A stretch of 64,000 nt of DNA from an uncultured Chloroflexota bacterium (GCA_902786265.1 CADACE010000002.1:93711-157710); one strand, 5' to 3'. Counted from the first letter of the stretch, positions 1-9,106 are shown. Made by a program: numbers and translations. The notes: generated by a model not told the origin, from the sequence alone.

Positions 1-439
1 TCGCGCCGTCATTAGGAATATTATTATTATCGTTGCTCATAGGATTTCCTTGCTTTTTTTCAAAATTATAAGAATCCGGCGCATTTCCAGCCGGCATATC
101 CGTGCTATTCCATTGGCTGCCGGGATCATATCCCGCCACCTTTTGAAAAACCAGCATCACTTCTCCGCCCAGACCAATCACATCATTTTCAGACAATTGG
201 ACCGGAGCAGAAATCTGATAATTGTTAACGACAGTTCCGTTCGTTGAATTGTTATCGACCAGAACAACAGATCCATTCTGCTGCACATACAAAAACACAT
301 GGATTCTTGAAACGGAGTTTTCGGTCAATACAATATCACAGGAAGCATCCCGTCCGATTTTTGTTTCCTCTTTAACGATCGGAAAGATTTTTCCTGTCAG
401 CGAGCCGGAATAAAAACAAAGCTGATACTGTGTATTCAT
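1..439 (-). CDS. FHA domain protein, N-terminal part (runs off the window)
   Basis: The reading frame starts at ATG 439 and stays open to the window edge, so about 146 N-terminal residues are visible. The first 95 or so form a forkhead-associated phosphothreonine-binding domain: Gly-Arg at about residues 27-28, the Ser-Arg-Ile-His strand at about 43-46, and the Asn-Ser-Thr-Asn-Gly-Thr loop at about 62-67. An Asn/Pro/Gly-rich linker follows, so other domains may lie outside the window. An AAGGGA ribosome site precedes the ATG. Such proteins dock onto partners phosphorylated by Ser/Thr kinases; the partner cannot be told from here. Confidence 0.85.
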   Translation of the reverse strand, partial: MNTQYQLCFYSGSLTGKIFPIVKEETKIGRDASCDIVLTENSVSRIHVFLYVQQNGSVVLVDNNSTNGTVVNNYQISAPVQLSENDVIGLGGEVMLVFQKVAGYDPGSQWNSTDMPAGNAPDSYNFEKKQGNPMSNDNNNIPNDGA

Positions 440-478
440 TCTAAATCCCTTACAGACTTGTTCCAAGACTTGTATACC

Positions 479-506
479 ATTATAACATGCACAATCAAAT
501 AATCAA
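479..506 (-). promoter_or_regulatory. Promoter of the FHA gene
   Basis: On the minus strand TTGATT lies 16 bp upstream of a perfect TATAAT that also carries an extended TG. The predicted start point gives a leader of about 30 nt before ATG 439. No other gene starts here on this strand. Confidence 0.6.
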
Positions 507-670
507 GTGTTTTTAAATGATAAAAGGGAGTTTTTTTATTACGATTCATTTATTGAACAGAGAATAACAGGTTAATAGGTCATCAGAGCACACCAGAACC
601 TGCTCACTTTCCTGAATTGTATTCCATACTTTTTCGGTTACGATTTATAATTATCCACGGAGAGAAAAAG

Positions 671-3145
671 ATGGGCGGCAGGAACCCTTTATCAAAATTC
701 GGAGAAATAACATATACGCATATTCAAAACAGGAAAGACGCTGTATATGTACCGCTTCCTGCATGGCTGAATGAAAAAACGATTTCTCTTCTTTCAGATC
801 AAAATATTCACCTGCTCTTTCACCATCAGCGGAAAGCGATAGAATCTGTTTATAACGGCGAAAACACCGTGATTTCCACCGGAACATCCAGTGGGAAAAG
901 TCTCTGCTATCAAATACCGCTCATCGAAATGCTGCTTTCCGATGAATCCGCGACAGCGATCCTGATTTTTCCTACCAAAGCACTGACCCAGGACCAGCAC
1001 CGCAGTCTCACCAGACTCTTCCCGGAAAAAGCCGATAAGATTGCCATTTATGACGGCGACACGCCGAAACAGCTCCGCAGCCGGATACGCGCACAGGCGC
1101 GCATTATTCTCACCAATCCGGATATGCTCCACATGGGTATTCTTCCCTACCATCCCGGATGGAGTGAATTCTTTTCCCACCTCAAATGGATCGTATTCGA
1201 TGAAATTCATATCTATAAAGGTGTCTTCGGAGCCCATACGGCCAATGTTATCCGCAGAGCCAAACGGATCGCTCATCACTATAAAAGCGATCCCCGGTTT
1301 ATATTTTGCAGCGCGACCGTATCCAACGGGAAAAATCTTGCCGAGAAGCTGACGGATGAAACATTTACCGCCATTACGGAAGACGATTCCGGCAGCGGCA
1401 GGAGAGAGATCTCATTCCTGAATCCGCCAATCATCAATGAAGAGCTTCAGCTCCGGGCCGGAGCAATTTCCATAGCGGCACAAACAGCAAAATCCCTGTT
1501 GGAATCCAGCCGGCAGATCCTGCTTTTCTGCCAGTCAAGGCAATCCGTCGAATTCACTGTGCGGCGCCTTCGGGATTATGATGTCGACGCGTCCGGTTAC
1601 CGCTCCGGCTATCTCGCACGGGAACGCAGAGCCATCGAATCCGGGCTGAAATCCGGCGAATCCCGCTGCATCGCAGCTACCAACGCCTTGGAACTGGGGA
1701 TGGATATCGGCGGGATCGACGCGGTGATTTCAATCGGTTATCCCGGCTCCTTTTCAGCGCTGATGCAGCGGCAGGGCAGGGCAGGACGGCGCAGCGGAGA
1801 TTCACGGTTTATCCTGATCGGGACACAGACTCCCACGGACCAATACATCATCAACCATCCTGATTTTCTGTTTGAAAAGCGTTACGAACCGGTACTGATC
1901 GATCCGGACAATCTGCTGATCCTCATTCAGCATCTCCAATGCGCTCTGTTTGAACTTCCGTTCACGATCGGCGAAGCATACGGCAGTCTGAGTGCTGAGG
2001 AGACAGAAGACCTGATGAATTATTTTGCCGCACAGGGAATCGCGCGCTTCAGCGGAGGACGGTATTTTTGGATGGACAGCGGACAGCCGCAGGCGACTGT
2101 TTCCCTGCGCAACGCGGGACTTCATCGCATCGGTATCATGAGCGATGAATCGGGCAAACCGGAACTGATCGGCGAAGTTGATCAATCCTCCGCATACTGG
2201 ATGGTCCATCCGGGCGCAATATACTATCATAACGGTGTCTCTTATCTGATCAAAGACCTCGACCTGAAGTCAAATATCGCATCCGCTAAACGCTTTATCG
2301 CGTCCTATTCCACGGAAGCACAAAAACAGACAAAGATCACGGTCAATGAGATCCTGACGACAAAAGATCAGCCCGGAGCAGAGATCCTTACCGCGGCCAT
2401 AACCGTCCATTCGCAGGTCATCAGTTACAAAAAAATCGACAACGAAACCCGTCAGACGCTGGAAGTAAACCCGCTGGATCTGCCGGAGGAAATACTTGAA
2501 ACCAAGGCTTACATCATGGTTTTGAAGGATGAATTCCGCGAAGAGCTGCGCTCCAGTCTCCAATGGAATTCCGACCGGAATGATTACGGTCCGGAATGGA
2601 ACACGATACGGGCCCTGATCATTGAGCGGGACCACCATGAATGCACTTTATGTCATACAAAAGGTTCCGTTTCCATGCTGCATGTCCATCACATCCAACC
2701 TTTCCGCAGTTTCACCGATAAACGTAAAGCCAATGATCCCGCAAACCTTGTTACGCTCTGCCCGGACTGCCACCGCCGTGTTGAGCAGAATGTCCAGATG
2801 CGCAGCGGGCTTGCCGGTTATGCCGCGGCATTTCATCAGCTGGCAGCCCTTTTTATTGAATGTGATCCGGGAGACCTGAATATTGCCATAGAGCCGGATT
2901 GCGTTGATTTTGAAGGACGCTCCGCTGTATTTATATACGAAAACACACCGGGCGGTATCGGTCTGTCCCAGGCGATCAGTGAAAAATGCGAAGAGATCAA
3001 TGAAGCTGTCGTCAGCCTCATCCGCAGCTGTCCCTGTACAGACGGATGCCCGGGCTGTGTCGGAGCAGCCGGAGAAAACGGGACGGGCGGTAAAGCAGAA
3101 GCAATTGCCATCTGCCGGGCCATCGGGGAAGTTCATCATGAGTGA
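671..3145 (+). CDS. mrfA: MrfA/YprA-like DEAD/DEAH helicase with inserted HNH domain
   Basis: An 824-residue superfamily 2 helicase. Walker A (GTSSGKS) lies near residue 71, the DEIH box near 177, the SAT motif follows, and QRQGRAGRR lies near 366. The C-terminus is a DUF1998/MrfA zinc-binding region ending in CPCTDGCPGC near residue 787. In Bacillus, MrfA acts with the nuclease MrfB in mitomycin-lesion repair, and an MrfB-like gene follows here with an 8-nt overlap. Oddity: residues about 645-710 form an HNH nuclease module (CTLC at 657, HVHH at 671, CPDCH at about 697) just before the zinc domain. I chose ATG 671 over the longer frame at 617 because GGAGAG lies 6 nt upstream. The helicase family is clear; the cellular role is by analogy. 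Confidence 0.88.
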   Translation: MGGRNPLSKFGEITYTHIQNRKDAVYVPLPAWLNEKTISLLSDQNIHLLFHHQRKAIESVYNGENTVISTGTSSGKSLCYQIPLIEMLLSDESATAILIFPTKALTQDQHRSLTRLFPEKADKIAIYDGDTPKQLRSRIRAQARIILTNPDMLHMGILPYHPGWSEFFSHLKWIVFDEIHIYKGVFGAHTANVIRRAKRIAHHYKSDPRFIFCSATVSNGKNLAEKLTDETFTAITEDDSGSGRREISFLNPPIINEELQLRAGAISIAAQTAKSLLESSRQILLFCQSRQSVEFTVRRLRDYDVDASGYRSGYLARERRAIESGLKSGESRCIAATNALELGMDIGGIDAVISIGYPGSFSALMQRQGRAGRRSGDSRFILIGTQTPTDQYIINHPDFLFEKRYEPVLIDPDNLLILIQHLQCALFELPFTIGEAYGSLSAEETEDLMNYFAAQGIARFSGGRYFWMDSGQPQATVSLRNAGLHRIGIMSDESGKPELIGEVDQSSAYWMVHPGAIYYHNGVSYLIKDLDLKSNIASAKRFIASYSTEAQKQTKITVNEILTTKDQPGAEILTAAITVHSQVISYKKIDNETRQTLEVNPLDLPEEILETKAYIMVLKDEFREELRSSLQWNSDRNDYGPEWNTIRALIIERDHHECTLCHTKGSVSMLHVHHIQPFRSFTDKRKANDPANLVTLCPDCHRRVEQNVQMRSGLAGYAAAFHQLAALFIECDPGDLNIAIEPDCVDFEGRSAVFIYENTPGGIGLSQAISEKCEEINEAVVSLIRSCPCTDGCPGCVGAAGENGTGGKAEAIAICRAIGEVHHE

Positions 3146-4334
3146 TATTCTCTCCAAACTGAAAGCGCTTGGGGTAACGAAAGGCATGCCGGAGAATGTG
3201 AAACCACCGGAGAAATCTGTCACTGAGCAGGCACAAATGGACGCATTGCTCCGAACCTTCCCAAACGGATTGGTCGTGGAAAATGATCATGGCTATGCTT
3301 TTATCAACCGGCTCCGCCAGCCGCTTTCCCGGCCGCACGGACTGGTTGATATGGAGAATATTCTTCAATTTTCACCGTTGTTTGATTCTATCATGGAATT
3401 ACACGTCGAAAAAAAGGAAGATACACTGGCATTTGACACAGAAACTTCCGGCCTTTCCAACGGCAGCGGCAGCTTTATTTTCATGATGGGGCTGGGGTAT
3501 TTTGAAAAGGATGAATATGTTGTCGACCAGCTGATTCTTCCGGACCTAAGCGCGGAATCCGCTTTTTTGCGCCAGACAGAGCTGATTTTCAGCCGCTATC
3601 CGGTGCTGCTCAGCTACAACGGAAAAGGCTTCGATATTCCCATGCTGCAGTCACGGCTGCATTTCCATTTGTTTCCTGATTTCACGAAAGAGATCGCCCA
3701 TATTGACCTGCTGAACCTGACCCGGCGGTATTGGAAGCCCTCACTCGGAAGCGTCCGCCTTGCCAATATCGAACAATATATACTCAAGCTGCAGCGCGGA
3801 GATGAAGAAGTCCCGGGATACCTTGCGCCGGAGCTTTACCGTGACTTCTTGCGTGACGGAGATGCTGAACATATATCAGGGGTGGCATACCATAACCAAA
3901 TCGATGTCGTCAGCCTTTCGGCATTTCTGCTCTATCTGAATGATCTTGCTGCCCGTGGGGAAAGCGACCCTGCAGTCATGGTCGGCAGCGGTATGCATGA
4001 GCCGGCATTACTTCGCCATAATCTTTCGTTTTTCTCCGGAAAAGTCATTTCTGAGATCGATGGATTTACTGATAAAGAAAAAAAGTCCATCGCATCCGGA
4101 TTCATGAAATCGGGTGAAACGGAAAAAGCCCTGCCGATCCTTGAAAACCTTGCCGCAGGCGGCGACCAGGATGCCGCTTCAAAGCTAATGAAATATTATC
4201 TGAAAACAAAAGACAGGGAAAAATTCGAACAGTACAAAACGCTCGTCATCCGCCTGACCGAACAGGACGAGACCATCGGAAAATGGTCAAAGATCGATAA
4301 GATCGAAAAACTGCAAAACACAGTGATCCGCTGA
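3138..4334 (+). CDS. mrfB: MrfB/YprB-like DEDD 3'-5' exonuclease
   Basis: A 398-residue protein with an RNase H-like exonuclease domain. Visible acidic motifs are Asp100-Thr-Glu102 (motif I), Asp166 in YNGKGFDIP (motif II) and His252 with Asp256 in YHNQID (motif III), which is a DEDDh-like arrangement. A C-terminal helical region of about 100 residues, possibly TPR-like, follows. The gene overlaps the stop of the MrfA-like helicase by 8 nt, which implies translational coupling. YprB/MrfB of Bacillus is the nuclease partner of the helicase in mitomycin-adduct repair, so the pair is likely a repair operon. A longer frame starting at 2904 lies inside mrfA and is not used. Confidence 0.87.
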   Translation: MSDILSKLKALGVTKGMPENVKPPEKSVTEQAQMDALLRTFPNGLVVENDHGYAFINRLRQPLSRPHGLVDMENILQFSPLFDSIMELHVEKKEDTLAFDTETSGLSNGSGSFIFMMGLGYFEKDEYVVDQLILPDLSAESAFLRQTELIFSRYPVLLSYNGKGFDIPMLQSRLHFHLFPDFTKEIAHIDLLNLTRRYWKPSLGSVRLANIEQYILKLQRGDEEVPGYLAPELYRDFLRDGDAEHISGVAYHNQIDVVSLSAFLLYLNDLAARGESDPAVMVGSGMHEPALLRHNLSFFSGKVISEIDGFTDKEKKSIASGFMKSGETEKALPILENLAAGGDQDAASKLMKYYLKTKDREKFEQYKTLVIRLTEQDETIGKWSKIDKIEKLQNTVIR

Positions 4335-4477
4335 AAAATACTTCGGGATATACCGGAACCGCGATGCGAAGTTTTCGGACATCCCGGCAATTCGGTCTTC
4401 TGATATTCCCTGTCGGAAGTATTTACCCGGGCCGTTTTTTCATTTATACCTGACCATTTATACTTGAGAAATATAAA

Positions 4478-4510
4478 GAAAAAAACGTCTGTCACAGTCA
4501 GGTACAGGCG
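4478..4510 (-). terminator. Intrinsic terminator of the candidate ncRNA
   Basis: A hairpin at 4486-4510 with a 7-bp stem (one mismatch) is followed on the minus strand by seven Ts. It ends the minus-strand transcript that starts near 4696. Confidence 0.55.
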
Positions 4511-4696
4511 TTTAAAAAAACCCCCCAACGTGCCGTTATCCGCCATGTTTTTGAACCTGCAAAGACGCAGGATGGTGTTCCCCGCACTGACGCTGCCTTG
4601 GCTCAGGCCTATCGCATTACCAGTAGATCAAGAAGAACTCCTTTTTGATAGTGTTGGCTCAAACGCATTAGCGGCCTCGCGAACACACCAGGGTTA
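4486..4696 (-). ncRNA. Structured non-coding RNA, possibly 6S RNA
   Basis: There is no convincing gene between 4335 and 4867, but the minus strand has a promoter, a foldable transcript and a terminator. The proposed RNA opens with a strand at 4681-4689 that pairs with 4574-4580 (7 bp, one bulged G). Inside are a large open region and a terminal hairpin at about 4627-4650. The 5' part contains GTTCGCGAGGCC and then TTGAGCC, which resembles the start of enterobacterial 6S RNA (GTTCGCAAGC, later CTGAGCC). A rod with a central bubble is the 6S architecture. The match is by eye, so the RNA is likely but its identity is tentative. Confidence 0.45.
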
Positions 4697-4702
4697 ACAA
4701 AT

Positions 4703-4731
4703 AGTTTAACCGATTTTTTTATTTTTGTGAA
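4703..4731 (-). promoter_or_regulatory. Promoter of the candidate 6S-like RNA
   Basis: TTCACA (4726-4731), a 17-bp spacer and TAAACT (4703-4708) on the minus strand place a start near 4696. A small inverted repeat (GGTTAA / TTTAACC) overlaps the -10 region; on the plus strand the same repeat followed by Ts could act as a terminator. Confidence 0.45.
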
Positions 4732-4812
4732 GGGTAAAAGTCAATGAAAAAGGCGTTTTTCTGTAATATTCTTTTCTCCTGTGACACTGTCCTCCCTGGC
4801 TGCCATTAAAAT

Positions 4813-4840
4813 GATCCCCCGGCATTTCTGCCGGGGGATC
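4813..4840 (-). terminator. Terminator downstream of hydA
   Basis: A perfect 12-bp stem (4813-4824 with 4829-4840) and a TTTC loop lie 28 nt beyond the hydA stop. It is followed by a short T run on the minus strand (ATTTTAA) and by GTTTT on the plus strand, so it may work in both directions. Confidence 0.75.
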
Positions 4841-4867
4841 GTTTTACAAATATTTGGTCTTTGAGGT

Positions 4868-6643
4868 TCAGTCGTTGAAACCTACACGAGCGGCATAGGT
4901 AGTATGCAGCAGTTCGTGAGACTTGTGAGAATTCGGTTCGCCGAGGAACTTTTCGTACAGTTCAGCAATCTGCGGATTGTTATGGGACTGACGGATCGTC
5001 TGGCGTTCATCTTCGGAATACAGAGCTTTCGCCCGCTTTTCCTTGTAAGTATCAAGGATGTTATCCTCTTCATTCGGCAGGAAGCACGGACGGACATACG
5101 GCTGACCGCCGCCATTGATACAACCGCCCGGGCAGCCCATGATTTCAATGAACTGATATTTGGACGTACCATTGCGGATCTCATCCAGCAGGACCTTCGC
5201 GGATTTCATACCGGAAGCGATTGCCACATTCACAACTGTGCCGTTGATATCGATCGCGGCTTCGCGGATACCGGCGTCATGACCGCGGACTTCCGTGAAT
5301 TCGATCTTCTCATATTCTTTGCCGGTCAGCTTGAAGTAGACAGTACGCAGAGCAGCTTCCATCACACCACCGGTAACACCGAAGATCACACCGGCACCGG
5401 TGTAATCACCCATGATATCCGGATCCCAGTCTTCATCGGGCAGACGGTTGTACATGATACCGGCGCGCTTGATCATCTTCGCGAGTTCGCGGGTCGTGAT
5501 GACAGCGTCGACATCCGGGATCCCGTTGACCTTTTCCTGTTCGCGTTTGCTTTCGAACTTCTTGGCGATACAAGGCATAACGGAGACAACGAAGACGTCC
5601 TGCGGATCGTACCCGTGCTGTTCAGCCCAGTAGGACTTGATGATGGCACCCTGCATCTGATGCGGGGATTTGCAGGAGGAAAGGTGATCCAGCAGATCGC
5701 CGTAGTTGTATTCAGCATAGTTGATCCAGCCCGGGGAGCAGGAGGTGATCATCGGCAGCACGCCGTTGTTGGTCAGACGGTGCAGCAGTTCGGTTCCTTC
5801 TTCCATGATGGTCAGGTCAGCACCGAAGTTGACGTCATAGATCTTTTCGAAGCCGAGGCGGCGGAGAGCTGCGATCATCTTGCCGGTGGTCGGAGTGCCG
5901 ATCGCATTTCCGAATTCTTCACCGATAGCGGCACGAACAGCCGGGGCAACCTGGCAGACAACGTGTTTGCCGGCTTTGATGGCGGCATCGACTTTGTCGA
6001 TCTCGGATTTTTCCATCAGAGCACCGGTCGGGCAGACATTGACACACTGACCGCACTGGATACACGGGGAATTGGCAAAGCTGCGGTTTTCAGCAGGGGA
6101 GACGATGGTCTTGAACCCGCGGTTTTCGAAACCGAGGATGCCGAGGCCGTGAGCATTGGCACAGCGGGCAATGCAGCGTCCGCAGAGGATACACTTGGAG
6201 GTATCGCGGACCAGAGCCGGGGCGATCTCATCGAGAGTCGTTGCAGACTTTACACCCTGGTAAGCACCTTCGCGGGCACCAACGAGCTGGGCGACATGCA
6301 GCAGTTCACAGTGGCCGTTTTTGCCGCACTGCTGGCAGTTTACATTATGGTTGGACAGAAGCAGTTCAACGCTTCGTCTCCGGGCCTGAACAGACTTCGG
6401 GTCGGAGATACGGATCTCCATTCCTTCGCTGATCGGGAAAACACAGCTCGCGACAAGTCCGCGGGCACCGCCGCCGGTAGCGGCGACAAGGCAGACGCGG
6501 CAGGAACCCACATTGCATTCCCCATGGTTAAAGGTGCACAGAGAGGGGATCTCATAACCGCATTTCTTCGCAGCTTCAAGAACCGTAAGACCGGCTTCCA
6601 CCTGATAGGGTTGGCCTTCGATCTTAATATTAACTAATGACAT
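4868..6643 (-). CDS. hydA: [FeFe] hydrogenase catalytic subunit (HydA type)
   Basis: A 591-residue catalytic subunit that makes or consumes H2. An N-terminal [2Fe-2S] domain (Cys36, Cys48, Cys51) is followed by a His-Cys3 [4Fe-4S] site (HNVNCQQC region), two [4Fe-4S] motifs (CILCGRC, CIQCGQC) and the H-cluster domain with TSCSPGW near residue 300, MPCIAKK near 354 and GCPGGC near 500. It sits 13 nt downstream of hydB and after hydC, the usual trimer for NAD(H)-linked, electron-bifurcating hydrogenases such as that of Thermotoga. ATG 6643 is chosen because GGAGGA lies just upstream. Bifurcation is inferred from subunit composition. Confidence 0.93.
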   Translation of the reverse strand: MSLVNIKIEGQPYQVEAGLTVLEAAKKCGYEIPSLCTFNHGECNVGSCRVCLVAATGGGARGLVASCVFPISEGMEIRISDPKSVQARRRSVELLLSNHNVNCQQCGKNGHCELLHVAQLVGAREGAYQGVKSATTLDEIAPALVRDTSKCILCGRCIARCANAHGLGILGFENRGFKTIVSPAENRSFANSPCIQCGQCVNVCPTGALMEKSEIDKVDAAIKAGKHVVCQVAPAVRAAIGEEFGNAIGTPTTGKMIAALRRLGFEKIYDVNFGADLTIMEEGTELLHRLTNNGVLPMITSCSPGWINYAEYNYGDLLDHLSSCKSPHQMQGAIIKSYWAEQHGYDPQDVFVVSVMPCIAKKFESKREQEKVNGIPDVDAVITTRELAKMIKRAGIMYNRLPDEDWDPDIMGDYTGAGVIFGVTGGVMEAALRTVYFKLTGKEYEKIEFTEVRGHDAGIREAAIDINGTVVNVAIASGMKSAKVLLDEIRNGTSKYQFIEIMGCPGGCINGGGQPYVRPCFLPNEEDNILDTYKEKRAKALYSEDERQTIRQSHNNPQIAELYEKFLGEPNSHKSHELLHTTYAARVGFND

Positions 6644-6656
6644 GAAATCCTCCCTT

Positions 6657-8543
6657 TTATTTCTTGCTGATTGCACCGAACTTGCAGGTGGCTATACAGG
6701 CACCGCACTTCACACAGACGCTCGCGTCGATCTTCATGGAAGCAAGCTTGTGTTTCGGAGCGATATAATCTGTCCTGGTAATGCAGTTCGCCGGGCAGCC
6801 CTTCGCGCACATACCGCAGCCGATACACTTTTCAGGATCGATCACGTAGGACATCAGCTTCTTGCAGACATGGGCCGGACATTTCTTGTCGACGATATGG
6901 GCGATATATTCATCGCGGAAATGAGCAACGGTGGAATTGATCGGGTTCGCGGAAGTCTGACCGAGCGCGCACAGGGAATTGGTTTTCACGGTGTCGCTGA
7001 GTTCTTCCAGCTCTTCCAGATCATGCATGGTGCCTTTACCTTCGCAGATGCGGGTCAGGATCTCAAGCATGCGCTTGGTACCGATACGGCAGGGTGTGCA
7101 CTTACCGCAGGATTCGTCGCAGATGAATTCCATATAGAATTTCGCGACGTCAACCATACAGTTGTCTTCATCCATGACGATGGCACCGCCGGAGCCCATC
7201 ATGGAGCCCTTGGCGACCAGGTTGTCGAAATCGATCGGTTCATCGAGATATTCTTCGGTCAGACAACCGCCGGAAGGACCGCCGGTCTGAATGGCTTTGA
7301 ATTTCTTATCGTTCGGGATACCGCCGCCGATGTCATAGATCAGTTCACGGAGGGTGGTGCCCATCGGAACTTCGACCAGACCGACATTGTTGACCTTACC
7401 GCCGAGGGCGAACACTTTCGTGCCCTTGGACTTTTCGGTACCGACGGAAGCAAATTCAGCAGCACCGTTGCGGAGAATATACGGAACACAAGCCAGTGTT
7501 TCCACGTTGTTCACGCAGGTCGGTTTGTCCCACAGACCCTTCACAGCCGGGAACGGCGGACGCGGGCGGGGCATGCCGCGTTTGCCCTGGATGGAGTTCA
7601 GCAGAGCTGTTTCTTCACCGCAGACAAAGGCACCGGCACCGAGGCGCAGGTGGCAGCGGAAGCTGAAATTGGTACCCATGATGTTGTCACCCAACAGGCC
7701 CATTTCCTCGGCTTCCTTAATGGCAATGCGCAGACGTTTGACCGCGATCGGGTATTCCGCACGGACATAGAAGTAACCGTTGCTGGCACCGAACGCATAA
7801 CCGGCAATGACCATACCTTCGATAACTGCCAGCGGATTACCTTCCAGAATGGAACGATCCATGAACGCACCGGGGTCGCCTTCATCGCCGTTGCAGACGA
7901 TGTATTTTTCAGCGCTTTCGACGTTCTTCGCGAACTGCCATTTCCGGCCGGTCGGGAAGCCCGCACCGCCGCGGCCGCGAAGGCCGGAGGCCAGAACTTC
8001 GTCGATAACTTCCTGCGGGTCCATGCTCAAAGCACGGCGCAGGCCCTGGAAACCGCCCATACCGAGCGCTTCGTTGATATCTTCCGGATTGATAACACCG
8101 CAGCCATGCAGGGCAATGCGCTTCTGTTTTTTATAGAAGTTGATGTTATCCTGTTTGATGACCTTTTCATGAGTCGCGGGATCGACATAAAGCAGACGTT
8201 CGACGACTTCGCCGCCGATGATGTCTTTTTCAACGATCTCTTCAACATCATCGATCTTGACCAGACGATAGAGTGTATCTTCCGGATAGATCTTCACGAA
8301 AGGTCCCTGAGAACAGAAACCAAAGCAGCCGACGAGGTTGACAGTTGCTTTGTCAGCAACACCGCGGGCAGCCAGAACTTCTTCAAACTTTTCTTTGATT
8401 TTGTCAGAGTGGCTGCTCAGACAACCGGTACCGCCGCAAAGGACGATGTGACGCTTGCCGTCAAGACCTTTGATTTTTTCATCAAAAGCCTTTGTGCAGG
8501 CATCGATTTTTTCATTCAGGTTTTCAACTGATTTGATGATCAT
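6657..8543 (-). CDS. hydB: NAD(H)-linked [FeFe] hydrogenase flavoprotein subunit (HydB)
   Basis: A 628-residue NuoF-like subunit that binds FMN and NAD(H). An N-terminal thioredoxin-like [2Fe-2S] domain is followed by the NuoF core with the glycine-rich GLRGRGGAGFPTG loop, an SLBB-like segment and a [4Fe-4S] motif CGKCTPC. A C-terminal ferredoxin domain has two [4Fe-4S] sites (CIGCGMC, CVKCGAC). The added N- and C-terminal iron-sulfur domains are typical of HydB rather than complex I NuoF. The start codon overlaps the hydC stop (ATGA), so the two are translationally coupled. Confidence 0.94.
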   Translation of the reverse strand: MIIKSVENLNEKIDACTKAFDEKIKGLDGKRHIVLCGGTGCLSSHSDKIKEKFEEVLAARGVADKATVNLVGCFGFCSQGPFVKIYPEDTLYRLVKIDDVEEIVEKDIIGGEVVERLLYVDPATHEKVIKQDNINFYKKQKRIALHGCGVINPEDINEALGMGGFQGLRRALSMDPQEVIDEVLASGLRGRGGAGFPTGRKWQFAKNVESAEKYIVCNGDEGDPGAFMDRSILEGNPLAVIEGMVIAGYAFGASNGYFYVRAEYPIAVKRLRIAIKEAEEMGLLGDNIMGTNFSFRCHLRLGAGAFVCGEETALLNSIQGKRGMPRPRPPFPAVKGLWDKPTCVNNVETLACVPYILRNGAAEFASVGTEKSKGTKVFALGGKVNNVGLVEVPMGTTLRELIYDIGGGIPNDKKFKAIQTGGPSGGCLTEEYLDEPIDFDNLVAKGSMMGSGGAIVMDEDNCMVDVAKFYMEFICDESCGKCTPCRIGTKRMLEILTRICEGKGTMHDLEELEELSDTVKTNSLCALGQTSANPINSTVAHFRDEYIAHIVDKKCPAHVCKKLMSYVIDPEKCIGCGMCAKGCPANCITRTDYIAPKHKLASMKIDASVCVKCGACIATCKFGAISKK

Positions 8544-9028
8544 GCTGCCGCTTCCTTTGCTTTGTATTCATCGATGACAGCTTTCACCTTGTCAACGCTC
8601 ATCTTGGGATATACTGTCCCATTGATACTTACTGCCGGGGCAATACCGCAGGCACCAATGCAGCGAAGTGCATCAAGCGTAAAGAGACCATCTTCTGAAG
8701 TCTCTCCCGGATTGATCTTGAGGATCTCCGAAAACTTGTCGATGACTTGCTGTGCGCCTTTGACGTAACAAGCAGTACCGAGGCAGCATCCAATGACATA
8801 CTTGCCCTTGGGTGTTAAAGAAAAGAACGAATAGAAAGTCACAACACCGTAAATTTCAGCAACGGAAATATTTGTTTCTTTGGAAACGATTTCCTGAACT
8901 TCCAACGGAATGTAACCATATTCGTTCTGAATATCACTCAGGATCATCATGAGAGGAGTATTCTCATTGTCATAACGATGACAGATCTCGGTGATAGTCT
9001 GTACAGCACTTTCGCTTAATTTGGCCAT
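8540..9028 (-). CDS. hydC: Hydrogenase NuoE-like [2Fe-2S] subunit (HydC)
   Basis: A 162-residue thioredoxin-like ferredoxin, the first gene of the hydrogenase operon. The [2Fe-2S] ligands are in CLGTAC and CIGACG, spaced as in NuoE. It passes electrons between the flavin subunit HydB and the rest of the complex. A possible start at 9037 touches the GGAGA ribosome site directly, so ATG 9028 with normal spacing is preferred. The stop overlaps the hydB start by 4 nt. Confidence 0.92.
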   Translation of the reverse strand: MAKLSESAVQTITEICHRYDNENTPLMMILSDIQNEYGYIPLEVQEIVSKETNISVAEIYGVVTFYSFFSLTPKGKYVIGCCLGTACYVKGAQQVIDKFSEILKINPGETSEDGLFTLDALRCIGACGIAPAVSINGTVYPKMSVDKVKAVIDEYKAKEAAA

Positions 9029-9062
9029 AAACACCATTCTCCATTTCTTCTCGCTTGCGACA

Positions 9063-9106
9063 AAAATATGCCAAAATGCATATTTTGACTGAACAAGTAA
9101 ATTATA
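9063..9106 (-). promoter_or_regulatory. hyd operon promoter with downstream palindrome
   Basis: On the minus strand a TATAAT preceded by TG (extended -10) lies at 9101-9106, with a start point near 9094. Directly downstream is a perfect 9-bp inverted repeat (9063-9071 with 9078-9086, spacer 6) rich in A/T, placed where a repressor could block transcription. It does not match the Rex consensus I know. No strong -35 box is visible. Confidence 0.5.

Noticed and set aside
4690..4722. Plus-strand terminator of mrfB
   Set aside because: A GGTTAA/TTTAACC hairpin followed by Ts exists, but it coincides with the minus-strand promoter of the candidate RNA and lies 360 nt past mrfB; kept only as a note in that promoter entry.
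4904..6637. Long open frame on the plus strand across hydA (577 codons)
   Set aside because: It is the antisense of hydA, whose product has all hydrogenase motifs; the shadow has no ribosome site and no recognisable domain.
6642..8531. Long open frame on the plus strand across hydB (629 codons)
   Set aside because: Antisense shadow of hydB caused by codon bias; no domain.
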